Assembly (NCBI GenBank): GCA_018433765.1
Contig: JAHDQO010000006.1
Span: forward strand, 124,001-188,000
Origin: Tissierellales bacterium
Lineage (GTDB): Bacteria > Bacillota > Clostridia > Tissierellales > Sedimentibacteraceae
DNA: 64,000 nucleotides
Direction of reading: 5' to 3'
Part shown: piece after piece, positions 17,296 through 27,044 of the stretch
Layout: every line of letters starts with the position of its first letter
Numbering within the stretch: position 1 is the stretch's first letter
Program-made: the position numbers and the translations under genes
Notes under the pieces: generated by a model
The model's database searches: none
What the model was told of the DNA's origin: nothing
What the model saw: the letters and a program-made list of their open reading frames with translations, nothing else

Positions 17296-17895
17296 TTAAC
17301 TATTAACTTTTATCTTAGTAAATTTCTCACCTCCTACAGTACTTTCTTCCTGCCATATCCAAAAAACTCCTAACAAAAGAAATATATCTCCAATACTAAC
17401 AGTTTTAACAAATGGATATGGCTTTTTCAATGTTATTATATCACATAGCACCCTTAATTTGGTATTATTATTTACTATTGTATGTATTAAATCGCTATTT
17501 GATTCTAGAAAAACTCGGTTTACAGAAGAATAAGCAATTTCATCAGCTATTAAAACAGGCATCTTGAAATCATTTGCAAGTATTACAATAAAATTTAAAA
17601 GTGTCCCTATAAAGATTAATTTCATATAATTCTTGTCCAAGTCACATATAATACCTATAAGAAGAAACTGATAAGTAAAACAAGTAATGAAATCATAGTT
17701 ATCTAGTAAAAATTTATTTAATCTTATATTATTAAATCTTTTAAAAATTAATACTGCAGCAAACTGTATAAGTGCTGCAGCAATAAAAAAATAAGTTCCT
17801 TTTATATCAATTTCTAATAAATTTGATAGTTTTTTCTTCTTAACTAAACACATCATTATTGATAAAATAGATACAATTATTAATTCAACATACAT
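17296..17895 (-). CDS. DUF5317-like membrane protein
   Basis: 199 aa, five or six hydrophobic segments. The segments RLNKFLLDNYDF and MPVLIADEIAYSSV...SNSDLIHTIVNNNTKL...DII with SIGDIFLLLGVFWIWQE at the end match the DUF5317 family. These genes often follow HD-GYP genes in clostridia, as here (1-bp overlap). Function unknown. Confidence 0.75.
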   Translation of the reverse strand: MYVELIIVSILSIMMCLVKKKKLSNLLEIDIKGTYFFIAAALIQFAAVLIFKRFNNIRLNKFLLDNYDFITCFTYQFLLIGIICDLDKNYMKLIFIGTLLNFIVILANDFKMPVLIADEIAYSSVNRVFLESNSDLIHTIVNNNTKLRVLCDIITLKKPYPFVKTVSIGDIFLLLGVFWIWQEESTVGGEKFTKIKVNS

Positions 17896-19175
17896 TATGC
17901 AACAACACCTTTATCTATTTTCAAACAATCTCTTAAAATACTTACTGATTTTTCTACTATCTCTGGATTGAATTGAGTGCCTGAATTTATTATTATTTCA
18001 TGTATTGCTTCTTCTATAGACATAGCTTTTCTATAGGGTCTATCTGTCGTCATAGCATCAAAAGAATCAGCTAGCATTAATATTGAAGCTTCTATAGGTA
18101 TCTCATCACCTTTAAGTCCATCAGGGTATCCTTTTCCATCATATCTTTCGTGATGATGTTTTACTATATCCATAGAATCTTTTAAAAATCCTACATCTTT
18201 AATAATTTCAGCACCTATTGTTGGATGATTTTTTATTGCTGCATACTCTTTATCTGTAAGTTTTCCACATTTCTTTAGTATATTATCATCTATACCTATT
18301 TTTCCAATATCATGTAACAATGCAGCTGTACGTATTCTTTCTATTTTTTTTTCCGAAAGTTGTAAAGATTTTGCAATATTAACAGCATAATTTCTAACTC
18401 TTGCCGCATGACCACTAGTATAAGGATCTTTTGCTTCTATCGCATTAATAAGTGCTTTAACTGTATCCATATAGTTATTTCGCATATCTATATATAACTT
18501 AAATGAATATCTTGCAAGTAATAAAGGAATAAAAAATAATATAACTCCACCTGCTCCATAAGAATTATATGATGCAGCTACTATGACACCTAGACAGCTT
18601 ACTGCCATAGAATTAATTACTGTACCTTGAATATTTTTTTTCCATGTTAAAATAAATTTTTCATTTGATACAATAGACATTAGCTTTGCCATAAATGTTG
18701 TATTAAGTGTTAAATATGCAACAATTGCTAATATTACAGATACTGGATTTATTACAGATGATGACTGTATATATAAATTAGATATATAATATACGCTTCC
18801 AGATATACCTGCATTTATAATGTTTTGACTAATATTAAAAACAGTTTTATATATTGGAGACTTAAATATGTGAACTCTACCCCTACCTTCAATATACGGC
18901 ATTCTAAATATTATACTCATCATATCTACAACAGCTGCACCTAAAGGTCCAACTAGTATTATTGCCGCTAAACTTATTGCAAAACTGACAGATACAGCTC
19001 CTATATTTGGCAGTAATATTAAAAATGTCTCTGCAACTGCACCTAAAACTCCAAATAATAATACTATAGATATATCTGATATTTTAAAAAAATATATTAA
19101 AAAAGCCAGTACAACAATTGCTAATATCGTTAGTGATATAATATAGTTTCTGAGTTTAGCAGGTATTTTTTTCAC
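17895..19175 (-). CDS. membrane-anchored HD-GYP phosphodiesterase
   Basis: About 426 aa. The N-terminal ~210 residues have six or so membrane segments (MASE-like). The C-terminal HD-GYP domain shows LLHDIGKIGIDDNIL, HPTIGAEII, KHHHERYDGKGYPDGLKGDEIP and ADSFDAMTTDRPYR, so it should degrade c-di-GMP. Start GTG at 19175 is chosen because GGAGG lies 11 nt upstream; ATG codons further upstream lack an SD. It is the opposing activity to the GGDEF protein at 2499. Confidence 0.88.
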   Translation of the reverse strand: MKKIPAKLRNYIISLTILAIVVLAFLIYFFKISDISIVLLFGVLGAVAETFLILLPNIGAVSVSFAISLAAIILVGPLGAAVVDMMSIIFRMPYIEGRGRVHIFKSPIYKTVFNISQNIINAGISGSVYYISNLYIQSSSVINPVSVILAIVAYLTLNTTFMAKLMSIVSNEKFILTWKKNIQGTVINSMAVSCLGVIVAASYNSYGAGGVILFFIPLLLARYSFKLYIDMRNNYMDTVKALINAIEAKDPYTSGHAARVRNYAVNIAKSLQLSEKKIERIRTAALLHDIGKIGIDDNILKKCGKLTDKEYAAIKNHPTIGAEIIKDVGFLKDSMDIVKHHHERYDGKGYPDGLKGDEIPIEASILMLADSFDAMTTDRPYRKAMSIEEAIHEIIINSGTQFNPEIVEKSVSILRDCLKIDKGVVA

Positions 19176-19252
19176 TATAATGTATACCTCCATAATATAT
19201 ATGACAGACCGGCACATATTTTTAAATTACTAATAAAACACTAATTATTTAA

Positions 19253-19330
19253 TTATATCCAAGTGTATCCAGCACCACTAGCTAAAATTAAAGCTAATAA
19301 TGATATTAAAACAGCAACTATTTTTTTCAT
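19253..19330 (-). CDS. 25-residue hydrophobic peptide
   Basis: ATG with an excellent SD (GGGAGG, 9 nt away) encodes MKKIVAVLISLLALILASG followed by AGYTWI. It looks like a signal peptide with almost nothing behind it. It lies in the 240-bp gap between a conserved unknown gene and the HD-GYP gene. It could be a secreted peptide, a membrane micro-protein or a leader peptide. Its SD is adjacent to a hairpin. Confidence 0.5.
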   Translation of the reverse strand: MKKIVAVLISLLALILASGAGYTWI

Positions 19331-19383
19331 GATATAGCCTCCCTATTTTTTCTCTGCTGTTTCGCTATTCAGCAGGCTATATC
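19331..19383 (-). promoter_or_regulatory. structured leader that can mask the micro-ORF start
   Basis: GATATAGCC and GGCTATATC (19331-19339 and 19375-19383) are perfect 9-nt complements; inside lies a CTGCTG/CAGCAG hairpin (19354-19359, 19370-19375). The inner arm lies between the SD and ATG of the 25-residue ORF, so folding would block translation. No known riboswitch class recognised. Confidence 0.45.
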
Positions 19384-19417
19384 CGCTTCGCTTTTTTATT
19401 GCTGTGTGCCGGTCAAA

Positions 19418-20044
19418 TCATTCGTTATAATATATAGCAACTCGTCTATTTATTGCATCTAAAGCTGCTTTCACTGCGGTTTCTATCCTATCAGTACCAA
19501 CAAATGCACTTCCGCAAAACATTTGCTCTTGTCCATCTATAACAAAAGAAACAGCTACTAAAATTACATCTTTTTCAGCAAGTACGCTAGTTTTTAAGTC
19601 TTCGAGCACAAAACAGTTTCTTATGCCAACAGCATTCTCTACAGCTTTTAATGCTGCTCTTACAGCTACTCTAAATATATTAGAATCTGATTTTACACCT
19701 TCTGCTTGACCAGTAAACTCTTCATTTTGCCATTGAAGTTTAATTTCAATGCATATTTTACCATCAGAACTTTCAAAAGAAGTTGCTCTTTGTACTAGTC
19801 TAAATTCTGTGTTAAGAGATAAGTTTTTATCTATTTGAGCTATACTTATTTTTTTATAATCAATGTTAAGATTAAATTTTGATACTAACACCGACTGAAT
19901 ATCCCTTGAAATCTGCTTAGAATTTCTGCTGCTATCAGAAAGAATATGAATTTCTTTAATCTCATCTTTATTGTCAACAACTATTTTACATGACATAATA
20001 GATTTAAGATTAGTAAGAAAAGATTCTATCTCATTATAATTCAT
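19418..20044 (-). CDS. conserved protein of unknown function upstream of HD-GYP
   Basis: 208 aa, soluble, no membrane segment. Two alpha/beta halves are visible: an N-terminal segment with KIVVDNKDEIKEIHILSDSSRNSKQISRDIQSVLVSKF-like features and a C-terminal half with repeated AVRAALKAVENAVG and AVKAALDAINRRVA helices that suggest an internal duplication. I do not recognise a named family. It precedes the HD-GYP/DUF5317 genes on the same strand. Confidence 0.6.
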   Translation of the reverse strand: MNYNEIESFLTNLKSIMSCKIVVDNKDEIKEIHILSDSSRNSKQISRDIQSVLVSKFNLNIDYKKISIAQIDKNLSLNTEFRLVQRATSFESSDGKICIEIKLQWQNEEFTGQAEGVKSDSNIFRVAVRAALKAVENAVGIRNCFVLEDLKTSVLAEKDVILVAVSFVIDGQEQMFCGSAFVGTDRIETAVKAALDAINRRVAIYYNE

Positions 20045-20132
20045 AATTTTCCCCTTAGAATAAGATTTTTGACTATAATTTCTGTTTCTGTTTTATGTTA
20101 TAATATACCCTATTCACCATTTTACAACATTT

Positions 20133-21362
20133 TTAGACACTAATGCAAATGTTATTTATATTTTCTGCACATTTTTTTGCTGAAGAAAATGCAAATTGTA
20201 AATTGTATCCTCCTGTATCTCCATCAATATCAATAATTTCTCCTACAAACCACAATCTGTTGTTATTCTTAGCTGATAGTGTTTTTAAGTCTATATCATT
20301 TAAATCAATACCTCCACAAGTTGCCATTGCTTTGTTAAAACCTGCATTTCTTACTATTTCAAATTCATCTAATATGATTTTACTTAAAATTTTCTTTGTT
20401 TCAATATTATTTATTTGTGAACATTTTTTTTCATGATTAATGTCTATGTTCTTTAAAATCAAATCAGTATGCTTTTTCGATAAATTTGTAAATTCTTTTA
20501 ATGCAGTATTTATCTGAATTTTTCCTTTATTTTTAAGAAAATTTGATAATTTAATTGTTTCTATTTTTTCATTCAGATAGTTTAATCTTATTATGTCTTT
20601 TTTCTTCAAGTATCTAGATAAATTTAAAATAAGTGGTCCTGATAAACAGTCATGAGTAAAAAGAATATCACCTTCTTCTTCTCTAATTTTTTTATTTTCC
20701 CTAAAAATCTGAACATTAATATCCTTGTAAGAAAGACCTGCCAACTCACTATAAGGATAGTCTTTTACATATATAGGAACTAAAGAAGGTTTTATTTTTG
20801 TTATCTTTATTCCTAGTTGTTTGCCAAGATTAAAGCCACTTCCATCTGATCCTGTTGTAGGATAAGAACATCCACCAGCAGCTAAAACAAAATGTCTTGA
20901 TTCATACATTTTTTTATTGCCTATAACTTTAAATATAGACTTATCATTAATAAAGGTTACATTTTCAACGTTTGATTCATATTTTATATCTACTCCGTTA
21001 TTTTTACATACTTTTAATAAAACATCTAATATATCTGCTGCTTTAAATGAAGCAGGGAATATTTTTTTATCCTCTCTTTCAACAAAATTAATTCCTCTAT
21101 CTTTAAAAAATTTGATTAACTGTTGATTATTAAACTTATATAATATTTGTCTTATTTTTTGTCCATTATTACCATAGTGTTTAAGGAAATTTTTTATATT
21201 TCCTCCATGAGTGATGTTACACTGCCCTCCTCCAGACATAAGAAATTTAATTCCTAATGTTTTATTCTTTTCTAATACCAAAACTTTTAATTTTTTATCA
21301 ATGTTACATGCTGTAAAAAGTCCAGCTGGTCCACCACCAACAATAATTACATCATAAGTCAT
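20133..21362 (-). CDS. HI0933/BaiN-type flavoprotein
   Basis: About 409 aa. FAD-binding GGGPAGLFTACNI near the N-terminus, the family signature SGGGQCNITHGG, AAGGCSYPTTGSDGSGF, and a C-terminal WFVGEIIDIDGDTGGYNLQFAFSSAKKCA. These NAD(P)/FAD-dependent oxidoreductases (YhiN, BaiN) have few defined substrates. The ATG at 21362 follows AAAGGA. Family is certain, reaction is not. Confidence 0.88.
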   Translation of the reverse strand: MTYDVIIVGGGPAGLFTACNIDKKLKVLVLEKNKTLGIKFLMSGGGQCNITHGGNIKNFLKHYGNNGQKIRQILYKFNNQQLIKFFKDRGINFVEREDKKIFPASFKAADILDVLLKVCKNNGVDIKYESNVENVTFINDKSIFKVIGNKKMYESRHFVLAAGGCSYPTTGSDGSGFNLGKQLGIKITKIKPSLVPIYVKDYPYSELAGLSYKDINVQIFRENKKIREEEGDILFTHDCLSGPLILNLSRYLKKKDIIRLNYLNEKIETIKLSNFLKNKGKIQINTALKEFTNLSKKHTDLILKNIDINHEKKCSQINNIETKKILSKIILDEFEIVRNAGFNKAMATCGGIDLNDIDLKTLSAKNNNRLWFVGEIIDIDGDTGGYNLQFAFSSAKKCAENINNICISV

Positions 21363-21550
21363 ATTCTTCCTTTCCTTCACTTGTTAATTATTTTTATTTA
21401 TTTTATCACAACTACTACATTTTATTTGAGTAATATTTAGCAGTCAAGATTTAAGATTAATTGCTTTAATGTTTAAATTAAGAAAAGTAATTCACAGGTA
21501 AACTTACTATTGAATATTATATTAAAGAACTTTTAAAAAAGGGTGATACT

Positions 21551-22555
21551 GTGAATTGTAAATATAAAATAAATAATCTAGTATTTTCAGGTGGTGGAGT
21601 ATTGGGAATAGCATTTTTAGGAGTACTAGACTTTTTACATGAGCATATGATACTGCAAAATATAAAAAGAGCAGCTGGCACATCAGCTGGAGCAATCACT
21701 GCATGTATAACAAGTTTTAATTTGCCTTTTCCTGAAATTAAAAAAATAGCTGATACACTAGACTATAGAAAAATACCTCAAAAAACTGATCGTCCAAAAA
21801 TCAGCAACATACCAGATGTATACGTAAAAAGCTTTGAAGACATATTTGGAGACATAGATTGTTTATATAGATTAATAAACAATTATGGTTGGTATTCTAG
21901 TGAATACTTCTATGAATGGATGAAAGAGCATATAGCAGCTCAGTTTGACTCAACAAAAAAGCTTCCGCCTTATACTTTTGAAGATTTTAAAAATAACAAT
22001 ATACACAAAAATCAAAGACCTTTTTTAGATTTATATGTTATTGGTGTTGATGTATCAAATAAATGCTCTAAAGTTTTCTCCTATGAAACAACACCAAATA
22101 TGGAAGTTGCTGAAGCAGTAAGAATTTCAATGTCTATACCTTTGTATTTTGAACAAATTGAAATCACAGATAACAAACAAACATCCAGTATTTACAGTGA
22201 TGGTGGAGTCATGCGAATTTACCCAATAAATATTTTTGATTATGATTTTTATGATGATGTAACAATAAAAAATATTAATATGCAAACTTTGGGAGCAAGA
22301 TTTGAAAGTAAGATTGAATATAATGAGATTGATAATTTCTTAGATTATATAGAAAATTTATTAAAATCAATTTTAAGAGTACAGCAAGATATATTTGATA
22401 ATAGTCCCGAAGATAAAGCCAGATCAATAAATATATATACAGATAATATATCTTCAACAGATTTTGATATAAGTTTAAATGATAAAAAATATACTTTTTT
22501 ATATCAACAAGGCTACAATGCAGCTAAAAATTATTTCAAAAAATCCCTACATTAA
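21551..22555 (+). CDS. patatin-like phospholipase
   Basis: 334 aa. Oxyanion hole FSGGGVLGIAFLG, nucleophile elbow GTSAG (Ser-Asp dyad) and the DGG motif in IYSDGGVMRIYPI, all intact. It is predicted to hydrolyse acyl esters of membrane lipids. No signal peptide is seen. GTG start behind GGGTGAT. It is convergent with the CoA-disulfide-reductase fusion gene and separated from it by a terminator. Confidence 0.87.
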   Translation: MNCKYKINNLVFSGGGVLGIAFLGVLDFLHEHMILQNIKRAAGTSAGAITACITSFNLPFPEIKKIADTLDYRKIPQKTDRPKISNIPDVYVKSFEDIFGDIDCLYRLINNYGWYSSEYFYEWMKEHIAAQFDSTKKLPPYTFEDFKNNNIHKNQRPFLDLYVIGVDVSNKCSKVFSYETTPNMEVAEAVRISMSIPLYFEQIEITDNKQTSSIYSDGGVMRIYPINIFDYDFYDDVTIKNINMQTLGARFESKIEYNEIDNFLDYIENLLKSILRVQQDIFDNSPEDKARSINIYTDNISSTDFDISLNDKKYTFLYQQGYNAAKNYFKKSLH

Positions 22556-22573
22556 TTTAACTTAATGTAGGGA
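22544..22573. terminator. bidirectional terminator
   Basis: TCCCTACATTAA (22544-22555) and TTAATGTAGGGA (22562-22573) form perfect 12-bp arms. The first arm includes the patatin stop codon. Confidence 0.75.
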
Positions 22574-22579
22574 TATATC

Positions 22580-25081
22580 CTAAATGAATAAATTAACATC
22601 ACTTGTTTCAGCAGCTGCTAAATACGAAGCTACGCCTGCATATTCTATTCCATCGATTAATTCTTCTTTTTTTATTCCCATAACATCCATAGACATAGTG
22701 CATGCAACAATATTTACTCCATTTTTCTGTGCTTGATTAATTAATTCTTCAAGACTTGTTACATTTTTGTCCTTCATTACTTTCTTCATCATTACAGAAC
22801 CCATACCTGCCATATTCATTTTAGAAAGTTTTAGTTTTTTACTGCCTCTCGGCATCATCATTCCAAACATTTTTTCAATTATGCTCTTCTTAACATTTAT
22901 TTTTTCATGCTTTCTTAATATATTTAATCCCCAGAAAGTAAAGAACATTGTAACTTTTCTACCCATTGTTGCACCACCGTTAGCAATTATAAAAGCAGCT
23001 AAAGCTTTATCTAAATCACCGCTGAAAACTACCATGGATTTATCACCATTATTAATTAAATCCTGTACTCTATTATCTTGTACTTCTTTAGTTCCTTTCA
23101 TAATCTGTACAAAAAATTCTTTTCCTTTACTTTCAGATTTAACGAATGTATTACCTGTTCTTTGACACCAAGCTGCAATATCAGATGCAAATCCCATGTC
23201 AGTTGCAGTTATCTCAAGTATATCTCCTTCATTCATGGCTTTCATTGATTCGTAAACCTGCATTATTGGACCGGGGCACTGCAAGCCACAAGCATTTACT
23301 TTATATATCTTTGCATTCTTGTTTTGTATCTTTGTTTGTACTTCCCCTCTATCATCTATATCACAATTTGCTTGACAGCAAGTATTATTATTATCTTTAG
23401 TCAGACAGCTGTTTATTTTATAAAAAGCTAAATTGTAAGTAGTCCACCCACCACTTAAATTTTTAACGTTTTTAAATCCATTCTGCATCAATATACGTGC
23501 TGCAATATATGCTCTTAAACCTACTGCACAATATACTATTATTGTTTTATTTTTATCAAGCTCATTTAATCTATCTCTTAAGTCATCTACAGGTATATTT
23601 ACTGAATTTGGAATGAATCCTAAATCTATTTCAATTTCTTCTCTAACATCAAGTATTGTATATTTACTCATATCAAGAGTTTCTAACTCATGCCACTGTA
23701 TTATATTCATCTTCCCTTTTAAGATGTTTTCAGCTGCAAATCCAACCATGTTTACAGGATCTTTTGCTGATCCGTAAGGTGGTGCATATGCAAGTTCAAG
23801 TTCTACAAGATCATATATAGTACCTCCAAATCTAATTGCAGAAGCAATAACATCTACCCTTTTTTCAACTCCATCAAGCCCTACAACTTGTGTACCAATG
23901 ATTCTTCCATCTTTAGAATCAAATACTAATTTCATATTTAACTGGCATGCCCCCGGATAATATCCTGCATGGTTTTTGGGATGTGCAAATACTGTTAAAT
24001 AATCTTTTCCGTATTCTTTACCAAGCTTTTTCAAAACTTTTTCATTACTACCAGTAGAAGAAACAGTAAGATCAAACACTTTAGCAACAGATGTTCCTTG
24101 AGTTCCTTTATATTTTATGTTGTCTCCACAAATATTATCTGCTGCTATTCTTCCCTGTTTATTTGCAGGTCCTGCAAGAGGAATCATTGTTTTACCGTCA
24201 TTTATATAATCTACAACTTCAATAGCATCTCCTACAGCATATATATGTTCGTCAGAAGTTCTTAAGTAATCATCAACAACTATTCCGCCCCTTTCATTTA
24301 CTTTAAGACCTGCTTTTTTAGCGATTTCACCATTTGGTCTTACACCTATTGCAAGTATTACAATATCTGCATCGACTTCTGACCCACTGTTAAGCTCAAT
24401 TGTAGTTACACCATCATTATATCTGAAAGATTTTACACCATCTTTTAAATGTAATTTTAATCCTTTTGAATTAATATGTCTGTGTACTATTTGAGCCATT
24501 TCATAATCTAGAGGTGCCATAACTTGATCTGCGAGTTCTATTATAGAAACGTCAAATCCAAGGTCGTAAAGATTTTCAGCCATTTCAATTCCTATAAATC
24601 CTCCACCAATTACTGCTGCCTTTTTCACTTTTCCACTATCAACATATGTCTTTATTGCATCTGTATCGGGGATATTCCATATTGTAAAAATATTTGGTGC
24701 ATCTATTCCCGGTATAGGAGGTCTTAGCGGAGATGAACCCGGAGATAATATTAGTTTGTCGTAAGATTCTTTATAAATAATATTATTTGTATAATCTTTC
24801 ACTTCAACTTCTTTATTTTGCCTGTCTATATTTATAATTTCGTTCATTACTCTTACATCAATATTAAATCTTTTTTTCATATCTTCTGGTGTTTGAACTA
24901 GAAGATTAGACCTTTCTGTAATTGTATTACCAATATAATAAGGTAACCCACAATTTGCAAATGAAATATACTGTCCTCTTTCAAACATGATTATTTCAGT
25001 ATTTTCATCATTTCTTCTTAATCTTGCTGCAGCACTTGCTCCACCTGCTACGCCACCAACAATTAATATCTTTTTTCTCAT
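22580..25081 (-). CDS. CoA-disulfide reductase-like / rhodanese / TusA / DsrE fusion
   Basis: 833 aa, four modules. Residues 1-450: pyridine-nucleotide disulfide reductase with FAD loop GGVAGGASAAARLRR, active Cys44 (SFANCGLPYYIG), NAD loop AVIGGGFIGIEMAENL and a dimerisation domain. Residues ~455-550: rhodanese with Cys518 in VYCAVGLRA. Residues ~590-665: TusA with CGLQCPGP (Cys598/602). Residues ~670-833: DsrE/DsrF-like with Cys794. The chain suggests relay of sulfane sulfur or persulfide reduction by NAD(P)H. An ArsR-type regulator lies upstream, likely a sulfur or redox sensor. Confidence 0.9.
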   Translation of the reverse strand: MRKKILIVGGVAGGASAAARLRRNDENTEIIMFERGQYISFANCGLPYYIGNTITERSNLLVQTPEDMKKRFNIDVRVMNEIINIDRQNKEVEVKDYTNNIIYKESYDKLILSPGSSPLRPPIPGIDAPNIFTIWNIPDTDAIKTYVDSGKVKKAAVIGGGFIGIEMAENLYDLGFDVSIIELADQVMAPLDYEMAQIVHRHINSKGLKLHLKDGVKSFRYNDGVTTIELNSGSEVDADIVILAIGVRPNGEIAKKAGLKVNERGGIVVDDYLRTSDEHIYAVGDAIEVVDYINDGKTMIPLAGPANKQGRIAADNICGDNIKYKGTQGTSVAKVFDLTVSSTGSNEKVLKKLGKEYGKDYLTVFAHPKNHAGYYPGACQLNMKLVFDSKDGRIIGTQVVGLDGVEKRVDVIASAIRFGGTIYDLVELELAYAPPYGSAKDPVNMVGFAAENILKGKMNIIQWHELETLDMSKYTILDVREEIEIDLGFIPNSVNIPVDDLRDRLNELDKNKTIIVYCAVGLRAYIAARILMQNGFKNVKNLSGGWTTYNLAFYKINSCLTKDNNNTCCQANCDIDDRGEVQTKIQNKNAKIYKVNACGLQCPGPIMQVYESMKAMNEGDILEITATDMGFASDIAAWCQRTGNTFVKSESKGKEFFVQIMKGTKEVQDNRVQDLINNGDKSMVVFSGDLDKALAAFIIANGGATMGRKVTMFFTFWGLNILRKHEKINVKKSIIEKMFGMMMPRGSKKLKLSKMNMAGMGSVMMKKVMKDKNVTSLEELINQAQKNGVNIVACTMSMDVMGIKKEELIDGIEYAGVASYLAAAETSDVNLFI

Positions 25082-25269
25082 GCTTTATCCTCCAATCTTT
25101 AATTTTGAAGATTTTTTATTTTTATATATTTCAATATTAAAATTTACTTATTTTAAATAATTTTGCTGTTAATTGATTAGTTTGTTAAAAATTTAATAAA
25201 CTAATGTGAAAAGCATTTGATTATTTATATATTATTATATTACAATATTTGAATATATGTGTCAATAAA

Positions 25270-25293
25270 AAAATCCGTAATATAACGGATTTT
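25270..25293 (-). terminator. terminator of the arsR-type gene
   Basis: AAAATCCGT (25270-25278) pairs with ACGGATTTT (25285-25293), with a T-run on the minus strand. Confidence 0.7.
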
Positions 25294-25313
25294 AAAACTT
25301 CATCATATAAAAA

Positions 25314-25601
25314 TTAACTAATTAAGACCTTTAATAATTTCTCAATTTCTTTATTATGTATTCTATAATTTATTTCAGTTCCATTTCTTTTACCTTCTAT
25401 TATTCCTGCTGATTTTAGTTTTGCTATATGCTGTGAAACTGTCGATTGAGGTTCACTAAGACAATGCTGCATATTAGTAACATTTGATTCTCCAACTTTC
25501 AAGAGTTTAAACAATATACATAATCTTGACGGATGAGCCAAAACTTTCAACATTTCAGCTTTTTCTTCCAAATCTTCTTTTTTTATATCATCAATATTAA
25601 T
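25314..25601 (-). CDS. ArsR/SmtB-family regulator
   Basis: About 95 aa from the proposed start. Winged HTH: MLKVLAHPSRLCILFKLL, then SEPQSTVSQHIAKLKSAGIIEGKRNG, then NYRIHN. No ATG, GTG or TTG is suitably placed. The only good SD (GGGAGG, 25610-25615) precedes three consecutive ATT codons, the third (25601) at 8-nt spacing. The only upstream in-frame ATG, at 25685, lacks an SD. A cysteine (QHCLSEPQ) in the recognition region may sense persulfide or metal. It likely controls the neighbouring sulfur-transfer fusion gene. Confidence 0.82.
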   Translation of the reverse strand: MNIDDIKKEDLEEKAEMLKVLAHPSRLCILFKLLKVGESNVTNMQHCLSEPQSTVSQHIAKLKSAGIIEGKRNGTEINYRIHNKEIEKLLKVLIS

Positions 25602-25762
25602 AATAATTACCTCCCTCTGATCAATTGATATTATGTAAATGAGTAATGAATAACTAGAAACGAGAAACAATGATAATTTACTCATTTATTCGTAAATTTT
25701 ATAAATATTTATTGTTTTACATTGTAAAACAACCTTGTTACTAGTTTTAAAAGTTTTATCTT

Positions 25763-26716
25763 TTAACTTATTAAAGCTGTTTTCCACATATATATTATGT
25801 AGGCAAAATATATACAAATCATTACTATTCCCTGCGGTCTTGTAACTTTTTTCTTTATCCATGCAGGAATAACAAGTATAAGAGTTAATAATGATGCTAC
25901 AGGTAAATCTAAAGATATATTCTGTGGTATTATAGTTAACTCAGCAACTGTTCCTGAAGCCCCTATTACAAGTACAGAATTAAGTATATTTGCTCCTATT
26001 ATATTACCTAATCCTATATCTTCATTTCCTTTAATTAATGACGATATTCCTGTCACTAGTTCAGGCAGTGATGTTCCAAGCGCTATCAATGTAAGGCTTA
26101 TAACTGCTTTTGGTACTCCTAAATGCTCTGCTATAACAACACCGTTGTTTATCATAAGGTTTGAACCTGCTATAATTGCAGCTATACCTAAAACAAAATA
26201 GAACATTGTTCTTCCAAGAGACTTTCTTTCTACCATTATGTTTTTGCTTAAAGACTTCATTTCAGAATTTTTTTTTAACATTTTAATATTTGAATACATA
26301 TATAAGCCTAATAAAACAAGCAAAAAAACCCCTTCAACTTTTCTAATAATTCCATCATATGAAAAGGCAATCAGTACAGCTGTACATGCAACTAGAATTG
26401 CTGATTTTGCTCTAAAATCTTTTGTATTAGCCTTAACTATACCAAATATTGCAGTTATAGAAAGTATTAATCCAATATTGCATATCATAGAACCTACAGC
26501 GTTTCCTACTGCCATCGTTGTATGTCCTTGATTTGCCGCTGTTAAAGATACAATAACTTCAGGAAGTGTCGTAGCTACACTAACTATCGTTGCTCCAATA
26601 AATATTTTAGGTAAACCTGAAATTTTAGCTATTTCAACTGCTGAGTCTACAAACCAATCTCCACCTTTTATAACTAAAATAAAACCTAAAATAAAAAGTA
26701 CATATATTGTAAGCAT
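25763..26716 (-). CDS. CaCA-family Na+/Ca2+ exchanger (YrbG-like)
   Basis: 317 aa with ten hydrophobic segments in two inverted halves. Each half has an alpha repeat: GATIVSVATTLPEVIVSLTAA...AVGNAVGSMICNIGL and SLTLIALGTSLPELVTGISSL...GLGNIIGANILNSVL. It exchanges Ca2+ (or similar) against Na+ across the membrane. The 262 bp upstream (26717-26978) are T/A-rich with no recognisable signal. Confidence 0.9.
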   Translation of the reverse strand: MLTIYVLFILGFILVIKGGDWFVDSAVEIAKISGLPKIFIGATIVSVATTLPEVIVSLTAANQGHTTMAVGNAVGSMICNIGLILSITAIFGIVKANTKDFRAKSAILVACTAVLIAFSYDGIIRKVEGVFLLVLLGLYMYSNIKMLKKNSEMKSLSKNIMVERKSLGRTMFYFVLGIAAIIAGSNLMINNGVVIAEHLGVPKAVISLTLIALGTSLPELVTGISSLIKGNEDIGLGNIIGANILNSVLVIGASGTVAELTIIPQNISLDLPVASLLTLILVIPAWIKKKVTRPQGIVMICIYFAYIIYMWKTALIS

Positions 26717-27044
26717 TTCACCATTCCTTTCAATTATGCATCTTTCAACTAGTCTAATTTATAATTTTTTTTTTAATTTTACAATTTTAAATTAAAATTC
26801 AAATATAATTATAATTAAAAATACCAATAATTACAATAACTATATTTTTATTTTTTTTTGTTTATACTATTATTATATATTTTATTTATTTTTCAAGCAA
26901 AACATAATTTTTTTTAATTATAATAATTATTAAAATTTTATATTAAAGAAAATATATGTAATTAATAGTTTTATTTACATGATTATTTTTCTTAAGACTG
27001 TAGAAAATAATATTACACTAAAAATCATGAGAGGAGTGAATTTT

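Noticed and set aside
20143-20436. Long plus-strand frames antisense to known genes, for example within the flavoprotein, topB and glmS genes
   Set aside because: They lack SD sequences, have low-complexity translations and mirror well-supported genes on the other strand.
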